From positions 1-64,000 of the forward strand of contig JABEVG010000030.1 in NCBI GenBank assembly GCA_013044075.1: 64,000 bases of DNA, written 5' to 3'. Position 1 is the stretch's first letter. Every line of letters starts with the position of its first letter. The translations under genes were made by a program, and so were the position numbers. The notes below the pieces were generated by a model. That model did no database searches. It was not told where the DNA came from and saw nothing but the letters and a program-made list of their open reading frames with translations. Of this stretch, positions 7,134 through 17,042 are shown piece after piece. Source of the DNA: Gallionella sp. (GTDB lineage: Bacteria; Pseudomonadota; Gammaproteobacteria; Burkholderiales; Gallionellaceae).

Positions 7134-7552
7134 ATAGATCCTTGGTGTACCTCGATACTTGCACCGTTATTTACTTTGTAGAGGAGCATCCTGTATTTGG
7201 CATCGCTGTTTCGCAAGCGTTGGCTCAACTGCCTACACAACAGATTGGCATTTCACCACTAGTTGAACTGGAATGTTTGGTTGCGCCACTTCGATCAAAA
7301 AATGCCGCGTTACTCAATCGCTATAAAAAATTCTTCGAGCAATGCGTTTGTTTTGAGATGCCCCCTGAGGTATATCAACGCGCCGCAGAACTCCGCGCCC
7401 TGCATAGCCTTAAAACACCGGATGCACTGCATTTAGCGACAGTCCAATATCATGGCTGCACCGCAGTATGGACGAACGATAATCGGCTCAATAATTCGGC
7501 AGGTAGCCTTGCCGTCAATCTCCTCACCAACCCCACCAAGAATATCGCATGA
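7124..7552 (+). CDS. vapC: PIN-domain toxin, VapC-like ribonuclease
   Basis: This 142-residue PIN-domain protein is probably the toxin of a type II pair and would cleave specific RNAs using Mg2+. Acidic residues sit where the family needs them: LDTCTVIY near the N-terminus, the glutamate of [12 protein letters not shown], the aspartate of [11 protein letters not shown] and WTNDNRL near the C-terminus. The ATG at 7124 overlaps the antitoxin by 10 bases. The stop overlaps the lipA start as ATGA, so toxin and lipoyl synthase are directly coupled, which is an odd arrangement for a housekeeping gene. Confidence 0.87.
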   Translation: MGLDRSLVYLDTCTVIYFVEEHPVFGIAVSQALAQLPTQQIGISPLVELECLVAPLRSKNAALLNRYKKFFEQCVCFEMPPEVYQRAAELRALHSLKTPDALHLATVQYHGCTAVWTNDNRLNNSAGSLAVNLLTNPTKNIA

Positions 7553-8490
7553 GTGAAATAAGCAACAAACAAACCGGCGCAGCCAAGACGGCGCGCAATC
7601 CGATCAAGATCATTCCGCTACAGGAACGCTTGCGCAAACCCGACTGGATACGCGTGAAGTCGGGCAGCGGCGCGGGCTACAACGAGGTGAAGCGCATGTT
7701 GCGCGAACACAGTCTGCACACGGTGTGCGAGGAAGCGTCCTGCCCGAACATCGGCGAGTGTTTCAGCAAAGGCACGGCGACGTTTATGATTTTGGGCGAT
7801 GTGTGCACGCGGCGTTGCCCGTTCTGCGATGTGGCGCACGGCAAACCGCTGCCGCCCGATGCCGATGAACCCGCCAATCTGGCGCGCTCCATCGGCCTGC
7901 TGAAGCTGAAATACGTGGTCATCACCAGCGTGGATCGCGACGATTTGCGCGACGGTGGCGCACAGCATTTCAGCGACTGTTTGAGCGCGATACGCATCAG
8001 CTCACCCGACACGCGTTTAGAGATTCTTGTGCCCGATTTTCGCGGTCGCTTGGACGAAGCCTTGGACGCGCTGGCAATCAGTTTGCCCGATGTGCTGAAC
8101 CATAATCTGGAGACCGTGCCGCGCTTGTACAAACTCGCGCGCCCCGGCGCGGACTACGCGCATTCGCTCAAACTGCTCAAAGATTTCAAAGCACGCTTCC
8201 CAACTATCCCCACCAAATCCGGCGTGATGCTGGGCTTGGGCGAGACCGACGAGGAAGTGCTGCAAGTGATGCGCGACCTGCGTGACCACGATGTGAATAT
8301 GCTGACCATAGGCCAATATCTGCAACCATCCGACGGTCATCTGCCGGTGCTGCGCTATGTGCCGCTGGAGACGTTTGCGATGTTTGAACGCGAAGCGAAA
8401 GCAATGGGTTTCGATCACGCCGCGTGCGGACCGATGGTGCGTTCCAGTTATTTTGCGGATGAACAGGCGCATCTGGCGGGAGTGATCTAA
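7549..8490 (+). CDS. lipA: Lipoyl synthase
   Basis: LipA inserts two sulphur atoms into protein-bound octanoyl groups by radical-SAM chemistry. The auxiliary iron-sulphur cluster ligands are C60, C65 and C71 ([12 protein letters not shown]). The radical-SAM cluster ligands are C86, C90 and C93 (CTRRCPFC). The C-terminal motif [10 protein letters not shown] supplies the conserved serine that caps the auxiliary cluster. At 313 residues the length is normal. lipB lies 4.6 kb upstream, separated by the restriction-modification and toxin-antitoxin island, so an original lipB-lipA operon was probably split by insertion. A terminator follows at 8541-8564. Confidence 0.97.
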   Translation: MSEISNKQTGAAKTARNPIKIIPLQERLRKPDWIRVKSGSGAGYNEVKRMLREHSLHTVCEEASCPNIGECFSKGTATFMILGDVCTRRCPFCDVAHGKPLPPDADEPANLARSIGLLKLKYVVITSVDRDDLRDGGAQHFSDCLSAIRISSPDTRLEILVPDFRGRLDEALDALAISLPDVLNHNLETVPRLYKLARPGADYAHSLKLLKDFKARFPTIPTKSGVMLGLGETDEEVLQVMRDLRDHDVNMLTIGQYLQPSDGHLPVLRYVPLETFAMFEREAKAMGFDHAACGPMVRSSYFADEQAHLAGVI

Positions 8491-8540
8491 CGTCCGGTCG
8501 TGACACGCAATGACTTGATACAGGGTGACGCACCCGGAAG

Positions 8541-8564
8541 AAGCCGACGCGAGTCGGCTTTTTT
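8541..8564 (+). terminator. Rho-independent terminator after lipA
   Basis: AGCCGAC (8542-8548) pairs with GTCGGCT (8553-8559) over a GCGA loop and is followed by a run of T. It lies 50 bases past the lipA stop. Confidence 0.85.
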
Positions 8565-8598
8565 GTTGCCGCCCGCGAAAAACCGAAATCGCCCGAGC

Positions 8599-8613
8599 TG
8601 CTATAATCCGCCG
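8599..8613 (+). promoter_or_regulatory. Extended -10 promoter of the RNase II gene
   Basis: TGC-TATAAT (8599-8607) is an extended -10 box followed by the GC-rich stretch CCGCCG. No good -35 box is visible. The same 13 bases TATAATCCGCCGC occur at 25989-26001. Confidence 0.6.
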
Positions 8614-8635
8614 CTAATTTTTCCGCAGTTATCTG

Positions 8636-10513
8636 ATGAACATCCTTTACGAAGAAGACGGCAGTTTCAAGGTCGGCAGCATCATGACCGACAACACCAG
8701 CTCACTACAGATCGAAAGCCTGTCCGGCAAGCGCAGCAAGATCAAGGCGGCGAACGTGATGCTGCGTTTCACCCAGCCCGCGCTGGGTGAATTCATGGCG
8801 CAGGCGGAGTCGATGGCGGAACAGATCGAGACCGAGTTCCTGTGGGAGTGCTGCCCACCCGACGAATTCGCTTTCGAGCAGACCGCCGAGGAATACTACG
8901 GCCACAAACCCAGCCCTGTGGAATCTGCTGCGGTGATGTTGCGTCTGCATGGCGCGCCGATCTATTTCCACCGCAAGGGCAAAGGCCGCTACCGCGCCGC
9001 ACCTGCCGATGTGCTCAAAGCCGCGCTCGCCGGTGCGGAAAAGAAGCGTCTGCAACTGGCGACTCAAGCGCGCTACACCGAACAGCTTTGCCAGTTCGAA
9101 TTGCCTGCCGACTTCGCCGATCATCTCAAGCATCTGCTCTACCAGCCCGACCGCAACACCATAGAAGTCAAGGCATTGGAGGCGGCGTGTGCCGCAACGC
9201 ATCTGTCCGCCGCGCACCTGTTGCATCGCTGCGGCGCGTTGCCTTCCACGCACGATTTCCACTTGAATAAATTCCTGTTCGAGAACTTCCCCAAAGGCAC
9301 GGACTTCCCTGCCGTCGAACTGGGTACTTGGGCGGAGCTGCCGCTGGCCACGGCACAGGCATTCAGCATCGACGATGCCAGCACCACCGAGATCGACGAT
9401 GCGTTCTCGATCGAGAAACTGGCCAACGGTCATTGGCGAATCGGCGTGCATATCGCCGCACCCGCGCTGGGTTTGCCGCGCGATTCGGCGGGCGATGCCA
9501 TCGCAGGCAGCCGACTTTCCACCGTGTATATGCCGGGGCAAAAGATCACCATGCTGCCGGAAAGTGTGGTGCAGGCCTTCACGCTGAATGCCGATCACGT
9601 CTGTCCCGCGCTCTCCATGTATCTCGAAGTCGATTGCGAATCCTTGCTCATCACCGCCAGCGAGAGTCGCGTCGAGCGCGTGCACATCGCGGCCAACTTG
9701 CGCCATGACACGCTGGAGCCTTTGTTCAATGAGGAGACGCTGGCGGCGGGCAAGCTGGATTACGCCTACGCGCCCGAGCTGAAACTCTTGTGGGACTTCG
9801 CCAACAAGCTGGAAGCGTTGCGCGGCAAAGCTTCCGACAACAGCACTTCGCAGGTTGATTACAACTTCAACATTGTGGACGACCGCGTCAGCATTACCAC
9901 GCGCCGACGCGGCTCACCCATAGACAAGGTCGTCTCCGAACTGATGATCCTGGTCAACAGCACCTGGGGCAAGCAGCTGGACGAACACGGCTTCCCCGGC
10001 ATCTACCGCACGCAGAACAACGGCAAGGTGAAGATGAGCACGGTGGCAGCACCCCATCAGGGCTTGGGCGTGGCGCAATACATGTGGTCGAGCTCACCGC
10101 TGCGCCGCTATGTGGACATGGTCAACCAACGCCAGATCATCGCCATGCTGAACGACAGCGAGCCGGTGTATGCCAAGAACGATCCCGCGCTGTACGCGGT
10201 GGTGCGCGACTTCGAGACCATGTACGGCATCTACAACGACTTCCAACGCCAGATGGAACGCTACTGGTGCCTGCGTTATTTGCAGCAGGAAAATATCGAA
10301 GAAATCACGGCCATCGTGCTGCGTGAAAATCTGGTGAAACTCACCAATATCCCCCTGGTATTCAAGGCGCATTCCATGCCCGAACAACCCGCTGGCAGCA
10401 AAGTCACGCTGGGCGTGGGTGACATCGATCTGCTCGACCTCAACCTGCATACCCGCTTCATCTCGGTCGAGACACCGGCCGTCGCGGCCGTGGCAACGGA
10501 GGAGGCGGCTTGA
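8636..10513 (+). CDS. RNase II/R-family exoribonuclease
   Basis: This 625-residue protein has an RNB catalytic domain, which degrades RNA 3' to 5'. The Mg2+-binding acidic cluster is in FSIDDASTTEIDDAFS (D246, D247, D254 and D255), followed by GVHIAAPA. The first 200 residues are not a clear cold-shock domain, and no clear S1 domain is seen at the C-terminus, so it belongs to the shorter RNase II-like branch found in betaproteobacteria. An extended -10 promoter lies 30 bases upstream. The stop overlaps the next start as TTGA, so it is coupled to the TonB-like gene. Whether it fully replaces rnb is uncertain. Confidence 0.88.
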   Translation: MNILYEEDGSFKVGSIMTDNTSSLQIESLSGKRSKIKAANVMLRFTQPALGEFMAQAESMAEQIETEFLWECCPPDEFAFEQTAEEYYGHKPSPVESAAVMLRLHGAPIYFHRKGKGRYRAAPADVLKAALAGAEKKRLQLATQARYTEQLCQFELPADFADHLKHLLYQPDRNTIEVKALEAACAATHLSAAHLLHRCGALPSTHDFHLNKFLFENFPKGTDFPAVELGTWAELPLATAQAFSIDDASTTEIDDAFSIEKLANGHWRIGVHIAAPALGLPRDSAGDAIAGSRLSTVYMPGQKITMLPESVVQAFTLNADHVCPALSMYLEVDCESLLITASESRVERVHIAANLRHDTLEPLFNEETLAAGKLDYAYAPELKLLWDFANKLEALRGKASDNSTSQVDYNFNIVDDRVSITTRRRGSPIDKVVSELMILVNSTWGKQLDEHGFPGIYRTQNNGKVKMSTVAAPHQGLGVAQYMWSSSPLRRYVDMVNQRQIIAMLNDSEPVYAKNDPALYAVVRDFETMYGIYNDFQRQMERYWCLRYLQQENIEEITAIVLRENLVKLTNIPLVFKAHSMPEQPAGSKVTLGVGDIDLLDLNLHTRFISVETPAVAAVATEEAA

Positions 10514-11361
10514 TCGCCACGTTAAACAAACGTCTGTCGGCATCCATGCTGTTCTCTATCGCCTTCCACGCCTTCGCGCTGTGGGGCGTGACGCTGGTAT
10601 TGCCCGACCCGCATCAGGCCGTGAACATCATGCAGCCATTGCAAGTGGTGCTGGTCAACAGCAAATCCCAATCCAGCCCCCAGCAAGCCGACGCACTGGC
10701 GCAAGCCAATCTCGATGGAGGCGGTAACACCCCCGAAGACCGCCAGGCCAAAACGCCGCTGCCCACACTGCAAGACGACACGCGCTTCACTCCCGAACAA
10801 ACTGCAAAGCACCTCGCCACACTGGAAGCAGAGTCCAAAAAACTGCTGACACAGCTGAAAAACGATCGCAGCGTGGCGCAGCCCGAGCTGGTCAAACAGA
10901 CCAGCAACGCCACCATGACCGGAGAAGACCTGGTGCAAAAAAGCCTGGAGATCATCCGTCTGGAGGCGCAGATCAACAAGAATCAGGAGGCGTATCAACG
11001 CATGCCCAGACGCACCTTCATCGGCGCGCGCACCCAGGAATATCGCTTCGCGCAATACATCGAAGACTGGCGGGTCAAGGTCGAACGCATCGGCAACCTG
11101 AATTATCCCGAGCAGGCCCGCCGCGAACAGATCTACGGCAAGTTACAGCTCAGCGTATCAATCAAGGCCGATGGCACTATCGAGAGTGTCGAAGTCAGCC
11201 GCTCATCCGGGCAACGCATCCTGGATGCGGCCGCGATGCGCATCGTCAGACTCGCCGCGCCCTACCCGCCGCTGCCCGCCGACATCCGGCGCGACACCGA
11301 CATCCTCACCATCACCCGCACCTGGACTTTCACCCCGTCCGACAAACTGGAAAGCGAATAA
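10510..11361 (+). CDS. TonB-like energy transducer protein
   Basis: This 283-residue protein has one N-terminal membrane segment (SASMLFSIAFHAFALWGVTLVL), a long helical periplasmic region and a TonB C-terminal domain (LNYPEQARREQIYGKLQLSV...PYPPLP). It should pass proton-motive energy to outer-membrane receptors or serve a related envelope function. The usual Pro-Lys-rich spacer is missing; the linker is Gln/Lys-rich helix. The TTG at 10510 is chosen because GGAGGAG lies 5 bases upstream and the start overlaps the RNase stop. ExbB/ExbD genes and a receptor gene are not nearby, so the partner is unknown. Confidence 0.85.
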   Translation: MIATLNKRLSASMLFSIAFHAFALWGVTLVLPDPHQAVNIMQPLQVVLVNSKSQSSPQQADALAQANLDGGGNTPEDRQAKTPLPTLQDDTRFTPEQTAKHLATLEAESKKLLTQLKNDRSVAQPELVKQTSNATMTGEDLVQKSLEIIRLEAQINKNQEAYQRMPRRTFIGARTQEYRFAQYIEDWRVKVERIGNLNYPEQARREQIYGKLQLSVSIKADGTIESVEVSRSSGQRILDAAAMRIVRLAAPYPPLPADIRRDTDILTITRTWTFTPSDKLESE

Positions 11362-11366
11362 AAAAA

Positions 11367-11389
11367 GCAGTCCATAAGACTGCCTTTTT
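11367..11389. terminator. Bidirectional terminator between convergent genes
   Basis: GCAGTC (11367-11372) pairs with GACTGC (11378-11383) over CATAA, with an A run before and a T run after. It can end both the TonB-like transcript and the opposing kinase transcript. Confidence 0.85.
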
Positions 11390-11505
11390 CATGGAACATC
11401 CCCAACGTTCACCCAGCGTTAGGCAACTTGCGGCGAGTATGAAAAACCCGCAGGACTTGCAGCTTCATCACCCACTACCATGAGGTGGTCGGCTTCTGCT
11501 TGCAC

Positions 11506-14346
11506 TCAAACATCCCTGCCATATTGCTCATCAAGCCTGGCGATGAGCCTGGGCATATTGACCGGCTTATGCAGCACCGGCCAATCAAACCGCTCTGTCT
11601 GGCGAATGAAAGAAGACGAGGTATTGCCGGACATCATCACCGCGCAGACAGGCTTGTGCTGTTGCTCGCGCAGCCCGAGCAGGAAACTAATGCCATCCAC
11701 TTCACCGGGCAGCATGTAATCCACGATATAGCAATCGGCGTTGCCGATATTCGGGTGCTGCAGGGCGTGTTCCGCGTTAGCGAAACAGGTCACTTCGCCG
11801 CCCATCATCTCCAGCGTTTTGCGCAAAGCATCCGCGACCAGCACATCGTCTTCCACCACCACGAAATGTTTGCCGCGCACAAATGAACGGTTGGCTGCAA
11901 ATTCCAGAGTCTCCGAAATGTCGGCATCCTCCAGCTGCCCGTTTGCCGTGCTGACCACAGGCGTGCTGACCACAGGCAGGTGGAATCCGAACACAGATCC
12001 ATACCCAGGCCGGGAGCGGCAGGTGACCCCTCCATCCAGCAGTACCAGCGCGCGCTTGACGATAGCGAGCCCCAGTCCTAGGCCGCTTGTCCTGTCGCGT
12101 TGCGGGTTGTTGACCTGATAGAACTCGTCAAAGATGTGTTCGATCTGATCCTCCGCGATACCGATCCCGGTGTCCCAAATCTGGAACAACACCTTGCCAC
12201 CGCGTGGTCTGGCACTGACCAGGATGGATCCCTGCAAGGTGTATTTGATCGCATTCGAAATAAGATTCGACAGCACGGACTTGAGCAATCCGATGTCGGT
12301 ACGCAAGATCAGCGTCTTGTCCAACGGGAAGTACAGCTTGAAGCGAAGCTGCTTTTGACTGGCTAACGGCGCGAAGCTGTCTTCAATCCAGGTGAAAATC
12401 ATCCCGAGCGAAATCGTAGTGAACTCCGGCTTGATCGCCCCCGCATCCAGCTTGGACACATTCAGCAAGGCATCGAGCAGTTCGTTAAAGTTTGTCATCG
12501 CCTGGTCCAGGCGTTGCACGATTTGACCCTGGTCAGGGGTTAGCGCGGTGAATTTAAGGGCGTCAATGAACAGATTGGCTGCCGTGAGCGGCTGCCGCAG
12601 ATCGTGTCCTGCTGCGGCGAGGAAGCGGGTCTTGGCCAACTCTTTTTCTTCCAGCTGGTGCAGCGATGCCTTTAGTGCACGCTCGGCTATCTTGCGCTCG
12701 GAAATGTCGCGGCCTATCCCCAGCACCGAGGCGATCGCGCCCGATGCATCACGCTCGGGTATCAAGCGGATATGCACATATCGCAGCGAAGCCCTAAAAC
12801 TGGGCCACTCCAATTCGAACTGAGACTCTGCGCCGGTCGCGAACACCTGCTTGATCTTCGCCTCGTAATTTTCGAAGGGTAAGCCACCGGGATACTCTGA
12901 AGGTCGCTTGCCTTGCAACGCAGCAATACCGCCTTCACCCAATGCACACAGAGCCGGATTGGCGTAGATGCGGCGGCACTCACGGTCATACCGAGCAATG
13001 GTGTCGGGAGAATTGTCGATCAGGCTGCGTGACTCTTGCTCGCGGGCAGACAGCGCGGCCGTCCTCTCCTCGACTTTCATTTCCAGGGATGCGTTGATTT
13101 CGTTGATCTCCTGTATTTTCTGATTGACCGCATCATTCATGGCGATAAAGCTCAGCGTGAGATCCCCAAGCTCATCCTGTCGCGCTTTCGCCGTTTCCAG
13201 TTCAATGAAGTCGCCATGCCGCGCAGTATTTCTCTCGCCGCTGGCCACATCGCGGAAGACGCGGCTGAGGACAGTGAGCGGTCTGGCGATAGAGTTGGCC
13301 AGATACCAGGCCAGGGAAAAAACCACCAGCAGACTGACGGCTGCAATCGCCCCCAGTATTGCGATCATTTCGCGGATGTTCTTTTGGGCGATGTCTTTGG
13401 AATAGAGCACCGCGATGGTTCCGACCTGGCTTTTGTCGGCATAGACAGGCATCAGCCTTTGGTAGTAACCATCGTCTCCTACGGTGATCTCGCCGATTGT
13501 TTGTTCCGCCGTGTGCGTCGCAGTGCCACCCGGATCGATGGTTCGATAGCTGCCAAGGCTACCGACACTGAAACCTTGCCGGGTGAATATATTGATATGT
13601 GTGTCGGTCAACATGGCAAGCCGGTCAACAAAAGACTGATCGAGTTTTTGTTGCATGACAACCAGACCAAGCTGCTTGAGCTTCTGTGTTCCCGAGGCAC
13701 GGTCGAAAACCTCGCCCATGATAGGCGTGCGACTTTCCATGGCCAGCATGCCGTCCACGACCGTGTAATGCACGCTTGGGTGCTGAAGCAGCATGCCAGT
13801 CGTCAACTCAAAACCCGGATCGGCGACATTCTGCAATGTCCGCAAGTTGTCCCGATTGGGCTCTTCACCCTCTTTCAACGTTGCGACCTGCAACACGGGG
13901 ACGGGCGAACGCTCTATAAAGCCGGCCTGTTCACCGTCCCTGCTCAACCGTGCAAAGGAAACCAGCTTGCCTGCTGAATCGTAAATGGCGACCTTATAAA
14001 GACTCGCGGCACGCCTTGCCTTATCCGCATCCTTGGTCAATTGCTGGTAGGTATTGAACAAAGTTTCACGGTCGATTTCCGATGATGCGTATTGCTCCAG
14101 ATACCAGATGGTCACCCCGAGATTTTTCTGTCTCGCCAGTTGGCGAGATACTTCCTGCAACTTGCCGCTATCCTTGGACAAGCGATCGTCTATCACACTG
14201 GCCGCCTTTTCCAGCACGTCATCGTAGCGTTGCAAATGCTGCCCTCGGATGACCCAGGAAACTGTCAGCAGGGCGACCAGTACCACCACGATGCTGACCG
14301 AGGCCGCACTGAGCAAAAGCTTGTCTCTTAGTTTGCTGATTTTCAT
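11506..14346 (-). CDS. Hybrid sensor histidine kinase with response-regulator domain
   Basis: This 946-residue membrane kinase senses a signal and passes phosphate through an attached receiver. In order it has: a membrane segment at about 12-34, a periplasmic sensor of about 290 residues, a second membrane segment (328-351), HAMP, a coiled coil, PAS (about 440-560), HisKA with H581 in AAGHDLRQPL, HATPase (NLISNAIKY, DTGIGIAED, GLGLGLAI) and a receiver with E832/D833, phospho-acceptor D876 and K926. No separate output regulator lies nearby, so the final target is elsewhere. Its start is 7 bases after the stop of a TorT-like binding-protein gene, so the two probably work together as sensor and ligand-binding partner. 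Confidence 0.93.
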   Translation of the reverse strand: MKISKLRDKLLLSAASVSIVVVLVALLTVSWVIRGQHLQRYDDVLEKAASVIDDRLSKDSGKLQEVSRQLARQKNLGVTIWYLEQYASSEIDRETLFNTYQQLTKDADKARRAASLYKVAIYDSAGKLVSFARLSRDGEQAGFIERSPVPVLQVATLKEGEEPNRDNLRTLQNVADPGFELTTGMLLQHPSVHYTVVDGMLAMESRTPIMGEVFDRASGTQKLKQLGLVVMQQKLDQSFVDRLAMLTDTHINIFTRQGFSVGSLGSYRTIDPGGTATHTAEQTIGEITVGDDGYYQRLMPVYADKSQVGTIAVLYSKDIAQKNIREMIAILGAIAAVSLLVVFSLAWYLANSIARPLTVLSRVFRDVASGERNTARHGDFIELETAKARQDELGDLTLSFIAMNDAVNQKIQEINEINASLEMKVEERTAALSAREQESRSLIDNSPDTIARYDRECRRIYANPALCALGEGGIAALQGKRPSEYPGGLPFENYEAKIKQVFATGAESQFELEWPSFRASLRYVHIRLIPERDASGAIASVLGIGRDISERKIAERALKASLHQLEEKELAKTRFLAAAGHDLRQPLTAANLFIDALKFTALTPDQGQIVQRLDQAMTNFNELLDALLNVSKLDAGAIKPEFTTISLGMIFTWIEDSFAPLASQKQLRFKLYFPLDKTLILRTDIGLLKSVLSNLISNAIKYTLQGSILVSARPRGGKVLFQIWDTGIGIAEDQIEHIFDEFYQVNNPQRDRTSGLGLGLAIVKRALVLLDGGVTCRSRPGYGSVFGFHLPVVSTPVVSTANGQLEDADISETLEFAANRSFVRGKHFVVVEDDVLVADALRKTLEMMGGEVTCFANAEHALQHPNIGNADCYIVDYMLPGEVDGISFLLGLREQQHKPVCAVMMSGNTSSSFIRQTERFDWPVLHKPVNMPRLIARLDEQYGRDV

Positions 14347-14352
14347 ATTCGT

Positions 14353-15534
14353 CTACTTGGCTTTGCCCGGCACGTAGGAAAGGATAGGGATGAACCCATC
14401 GGGGGCGGTAGAAGCATTGAACGGGTACGACGCATAGCCACCTTTGTCCACCAATCCGAGTTTGATCAGAATGATGCCGGGCTGCTGCTTGGCCCTTCTC
14501 TCCAGAAAATCCACTGCGGTATTGATGGCTACGCGTGCCTGGCTCACGCCCCGGGTATCAACCGCAGCGACGATTTCGCCTTTGCGTATGAGTCCGGCAA
14601 TTTCACGGGTCAGATCATAGGCGACGAGACGGATTTTCTTGCTCAGCCCGGCTTGTTTGATAGGCAATATGGCGGCAGGCGCGCAACCGGTACAACCGAT
14701 GATGTAGTCGAGGTTTTGTCCATGTTCGGCCAGCAATTGATCGGTCAATTGGGTCTGACCGATCCGGTCACTGTCGCCGTACTTGATGTCGACGATATTG
14801 ACCTTGATGGGTGCTGCGCGTGCCGTTTCGCGAGTCCCTGCCACCTCCCCCTTGACCCAACCGGCATCACGAGGACCGGGCAACAGCGCGATATTGATGG
14901 CTTTCATGCCGCGCCGTTGCGCATCGCGGATCACCCATGCGGTGGCATCGTTCCCCATCCCTTTTAATGAGGTGGTGACTTTGGTCGTCAAGTCGTCACT
15001 GGTGCTGTCATTCGCCAGTTCGAGCACCGGTATGCCCTGGGCGCGCGCTTTGGCAATCGAAGCATTGTTGGCATTCAGGCTGATCGGTGAAATGACGATG
15101 GCATCGTACTTCGCTGCAATCACATCATCCATTTTGAGCAACTGGCCCACCAGATCGTCATAGCCATCTGCCGGAAATATATCCACCGCCACGCCCAATC
15201 TTTTTGCTTCGCTGATGACGCCGTAGTCACAGCCTATCCAGTAAGGATCCTTCAAATGCGGGAACAGGAAAGCGATGCGCCAGTGCTTGCTGGCAGGCGT
15301 GGTCATGGCGTATTGCCCTTCTACCACACGACCGCTGGCAAGCTCTTCATCGGTCGTAGACAGCAGTGGGAGCGGCGGGTAGATGAAATAGACTGGAACA
15401 GGAGCGGGCATCTTGGTGTTGGCATTCACCAATGGTGTGTCTGCTGATGCGGGTAAAGCGATCACACTGAACAGCAGCGCACTAAGGATGATGGACAAGA
15501 AGTGTTTTTTCTCGGGTCTATGGCGCAGGTTCAT
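14353..15534 (-). CDS. TorT-like periplasmic binding protein
   Basis: This protein has a periplasmic sugar-binding-type fold (type 1) and resembles TorT, the TMAO-sensing partner of TorS kinases. The start at 15534 gives a proper signal peptide: basic RHRPEKKHF, a hydrophobic stretch, then ALPASA before DTPLV. A GTG at 15600 would give a longer, less convincing N-terminus. The core reads WRIAFLFPHLKDPYWIGCDYG, then GIPVLELANDS and DYIIGCTGCAPAAI. No ABC permease or ATPase gene accompanies it. The only partner is the hybrid kinase 7 bases downstream, which points to signalling rather than transport. The ligand cannot be told from sequence. Confidence 0.85.
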   Translation of the reverse strand: MNLRHRPEKKHFLSIILSALLFSVIALPASADTPLVNANTKMPAPVPVYFIYPPLPLLSTTDEELASGRVVEGQYAMTTPASKHWRIAFLFPHLKDPYWIGCDYGVISEAKRLGVAVDIFPADGYDDLVGQLLKMDDVIAAKYDAIVISPISLNANNASIAKARAQGIPVLELANDSTSDDLTTKVTTSLKGMGNDATAWVIRDAQRRGMKAINIALLPGPRDAGWVKGEVAGTRETARAAPIKVNIVDIKYGDSDRIGQTQLTDQLLAEHGQNLDYIIGCTGCAPAAILPIKQAGLSKKIRLVAYDLTREIAGLIRKGEIVAAVDTRGVSQARVAINTAVDFLERRAKQQPGIILIKLGLVDKGGYASYPFNASTAPDGFIPILSYVPGKAK

Positions 15535-15806
15535 CGCTTGTATCGCATCTTTGAATGGGAGTTGGCTTGCCGAAATTCTTCGACCAATATGCAGGAGCAC
15601 CCGCTTGGCAGCAGATGAACAGGCGAATCCCCGGCATTCTTTGAGCGCGAAGTGTGGTCTTCATCGTTGCCACAACCCGAACCAGTCAACCGAACGACCC
15701 ACCCCTCACACAGGCACTTCTACCTATTCCACCCTGCACCGGCGATTCTAACCGACCCGGCTCTCTTTCTCCGACAGACTTTGCCACTCACACCATCAAC
15801 AGCCGA

Positions 15807-17009
15807 CTACCAACCCGATTCGCGTTCCGGTGTCGCGCTGATCTTGTGTATAGACAGATCTGCACCGTTGAACTCTTCTTCGGCATCCAGACGGATGCCC
15901 ACGGTTTTCTTCAACAGGCCATACACCGCAAATCCCCCCGCCAAGGCGATGGCGATGCCCAGTATCGTGCCACACAGTTGCGACATGAAGCTCACGCCAC
16001 CCACACCACCGAGAGCCTTCAGCCCGAAGATGCCCGCCGCGATGCCGCCCCACGCACCGCATAATCCGTGCAACGGCCACACGCCCAGCACGTCGTCGAT
16101 CTTCCAGCGATTTTGCGTGAGCGTGAACATCACCACGAACAACGCACCCGCCACTCCGCCCACCACCAGGGCGCCTATCGGATGCATGAGGTCCGAACCC
16201 GCGCACACCGCGACCAGTCCCGCCAATGGGCCGTTATGCAAAAAGCCCGGATCGTTCTTGCCGAACCACAATGCGGTGAGCGTGCCGCCCACCATCGCCA
16301 TCAGCGAATTCACCGCGACCAGTCCGCTCATGTTGTTGATAGTCTGCGCCGACATCACGTTGAAGCCGAACCAGCCGACGGTGAGTATCCACGCACCCAA
16401 GGCGAGGAAGGGAATACTGGACGGCGGATGCGCCGAGATGCGTCCTTCTTTGTTGTAGCGACCGCGCCGCGCGCCCAGCAGCAGCACCGCTGCCAAGCCC
16501 ACCCAACCACCGACCGCATGCACCACCACCGAGCCGGCGAAATCGTGGAACTCCGCACCGAAGGTCGCGTTCAACCAGTCCTGGATACCGAAGCGATGAT
16601 TCCACGCGATACCTTCAAAGAAGGGATAGACGAAACCGACCAGCATGAAGGTCGCCGCCATTTGCGGATTGAATTTGGCACGCTCGGCGATGCCGCCGGA
16701 AACGATGGCGGGAATGGCGGCGGCGAAAGTCAGCAGAAAAAAGAACTTCACCAACTCATAACCATTCTTCTGCGCAAGCTGCTCCGCGCCGGTAAAAAAA
16801 TTCACACCGTATGCGATCACGTAGCCGATGAAGAAATACGCCAGTGTCGAGACCGCAAAGTCGGTCATGATCTTGACCAGCGCGTTCACCTGATTTTTCT
16901 TGCGCACCGTGCCCAGTTCCAAAAAAGCAAAACCCGCGTGCATCGCCAACACCATAATCGCGCCGAGCAAAATAAATAACGCGTCGTGACTGCTTGGTAA
17001 ATTTTCCAT
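15807..17009 (-). CDS. amtB: Ammonium transporter
   Basis: This 400-residue Amt/MEP channel moves ammonium/ammonia across the inner membrane. It has about 11 membrane segments. Recognisable parts are the AFLELGTVRKKN and VSGGIAERAKF segments, HAVGGWVGLAAVLLLGARRGR with the pore histidine, GWFGFNVMSA, and the second-histidine region GVWPLHGLCGAWGG. No signal peptide or GlnK gene is adjacent. GGAGAGAA precedes the start. A sigma-54 promoter at 17043-17058 and an NtrC-type site at 17165-17179 indicate induction under nitrogen limitation. Confidence 0.96.
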   Translation of the reverse strand: MENLPSSHDALFILLGAIMVLAMHAGFAFLELGTVRKKNQVNALVKIMTDFAVSTLAYFFIGYVIAYGVNFFTGAEQLAQKNGYELVKFFFLLTFAAAIPAIVSGGIAERAKFNPQMAATFMLVGFVYPFFEGIAWNHRFGIQDWLNATFGAEFHDFAGSVVVHAVGGWVGLAAVLLLGARRGRYNKEGRISAHPPSSIPFLALGAWILTVGWFGFNVMSAQTINNMSGLVAVNSLMAMVGGTLTALWFGKNDPGFLHNGPLAGLVAVCAGSDLMHPIGALVVGGVAGALFVVMFTLTQNRWKIDDVLGVWPLHGLCGAWGGIAAGIFGLKALGGVGGVSFMSQLCGTILGIAIALAGGFAVYGLLKKTVGIRLDAEEEFNGADLSIHKISATPERESGW

Positions 17010-17042
17010 TTCTCTCTCCTGTAGTGCGAAAGCGGAATTGTA

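Noticed and set aside
8705-9706. 333-codon open frame opposite the RNase II gene
   Set aside because: It is antisense to conserved RNB-domain coding sequence and has no recognisable domain.
13036-13977. 313-codon open frame opposite the hybrid kinase
   Set aside because: It is antisense to the sensor and HAMP region and shows no protein features.
15535-15806. Protein-coding gene in the gap before the binding-protein gene
   Set aside because: The only frames are Pro/Thr/Ser-rich, overlap amtB antisense and lack a start signal; nothing is called here.
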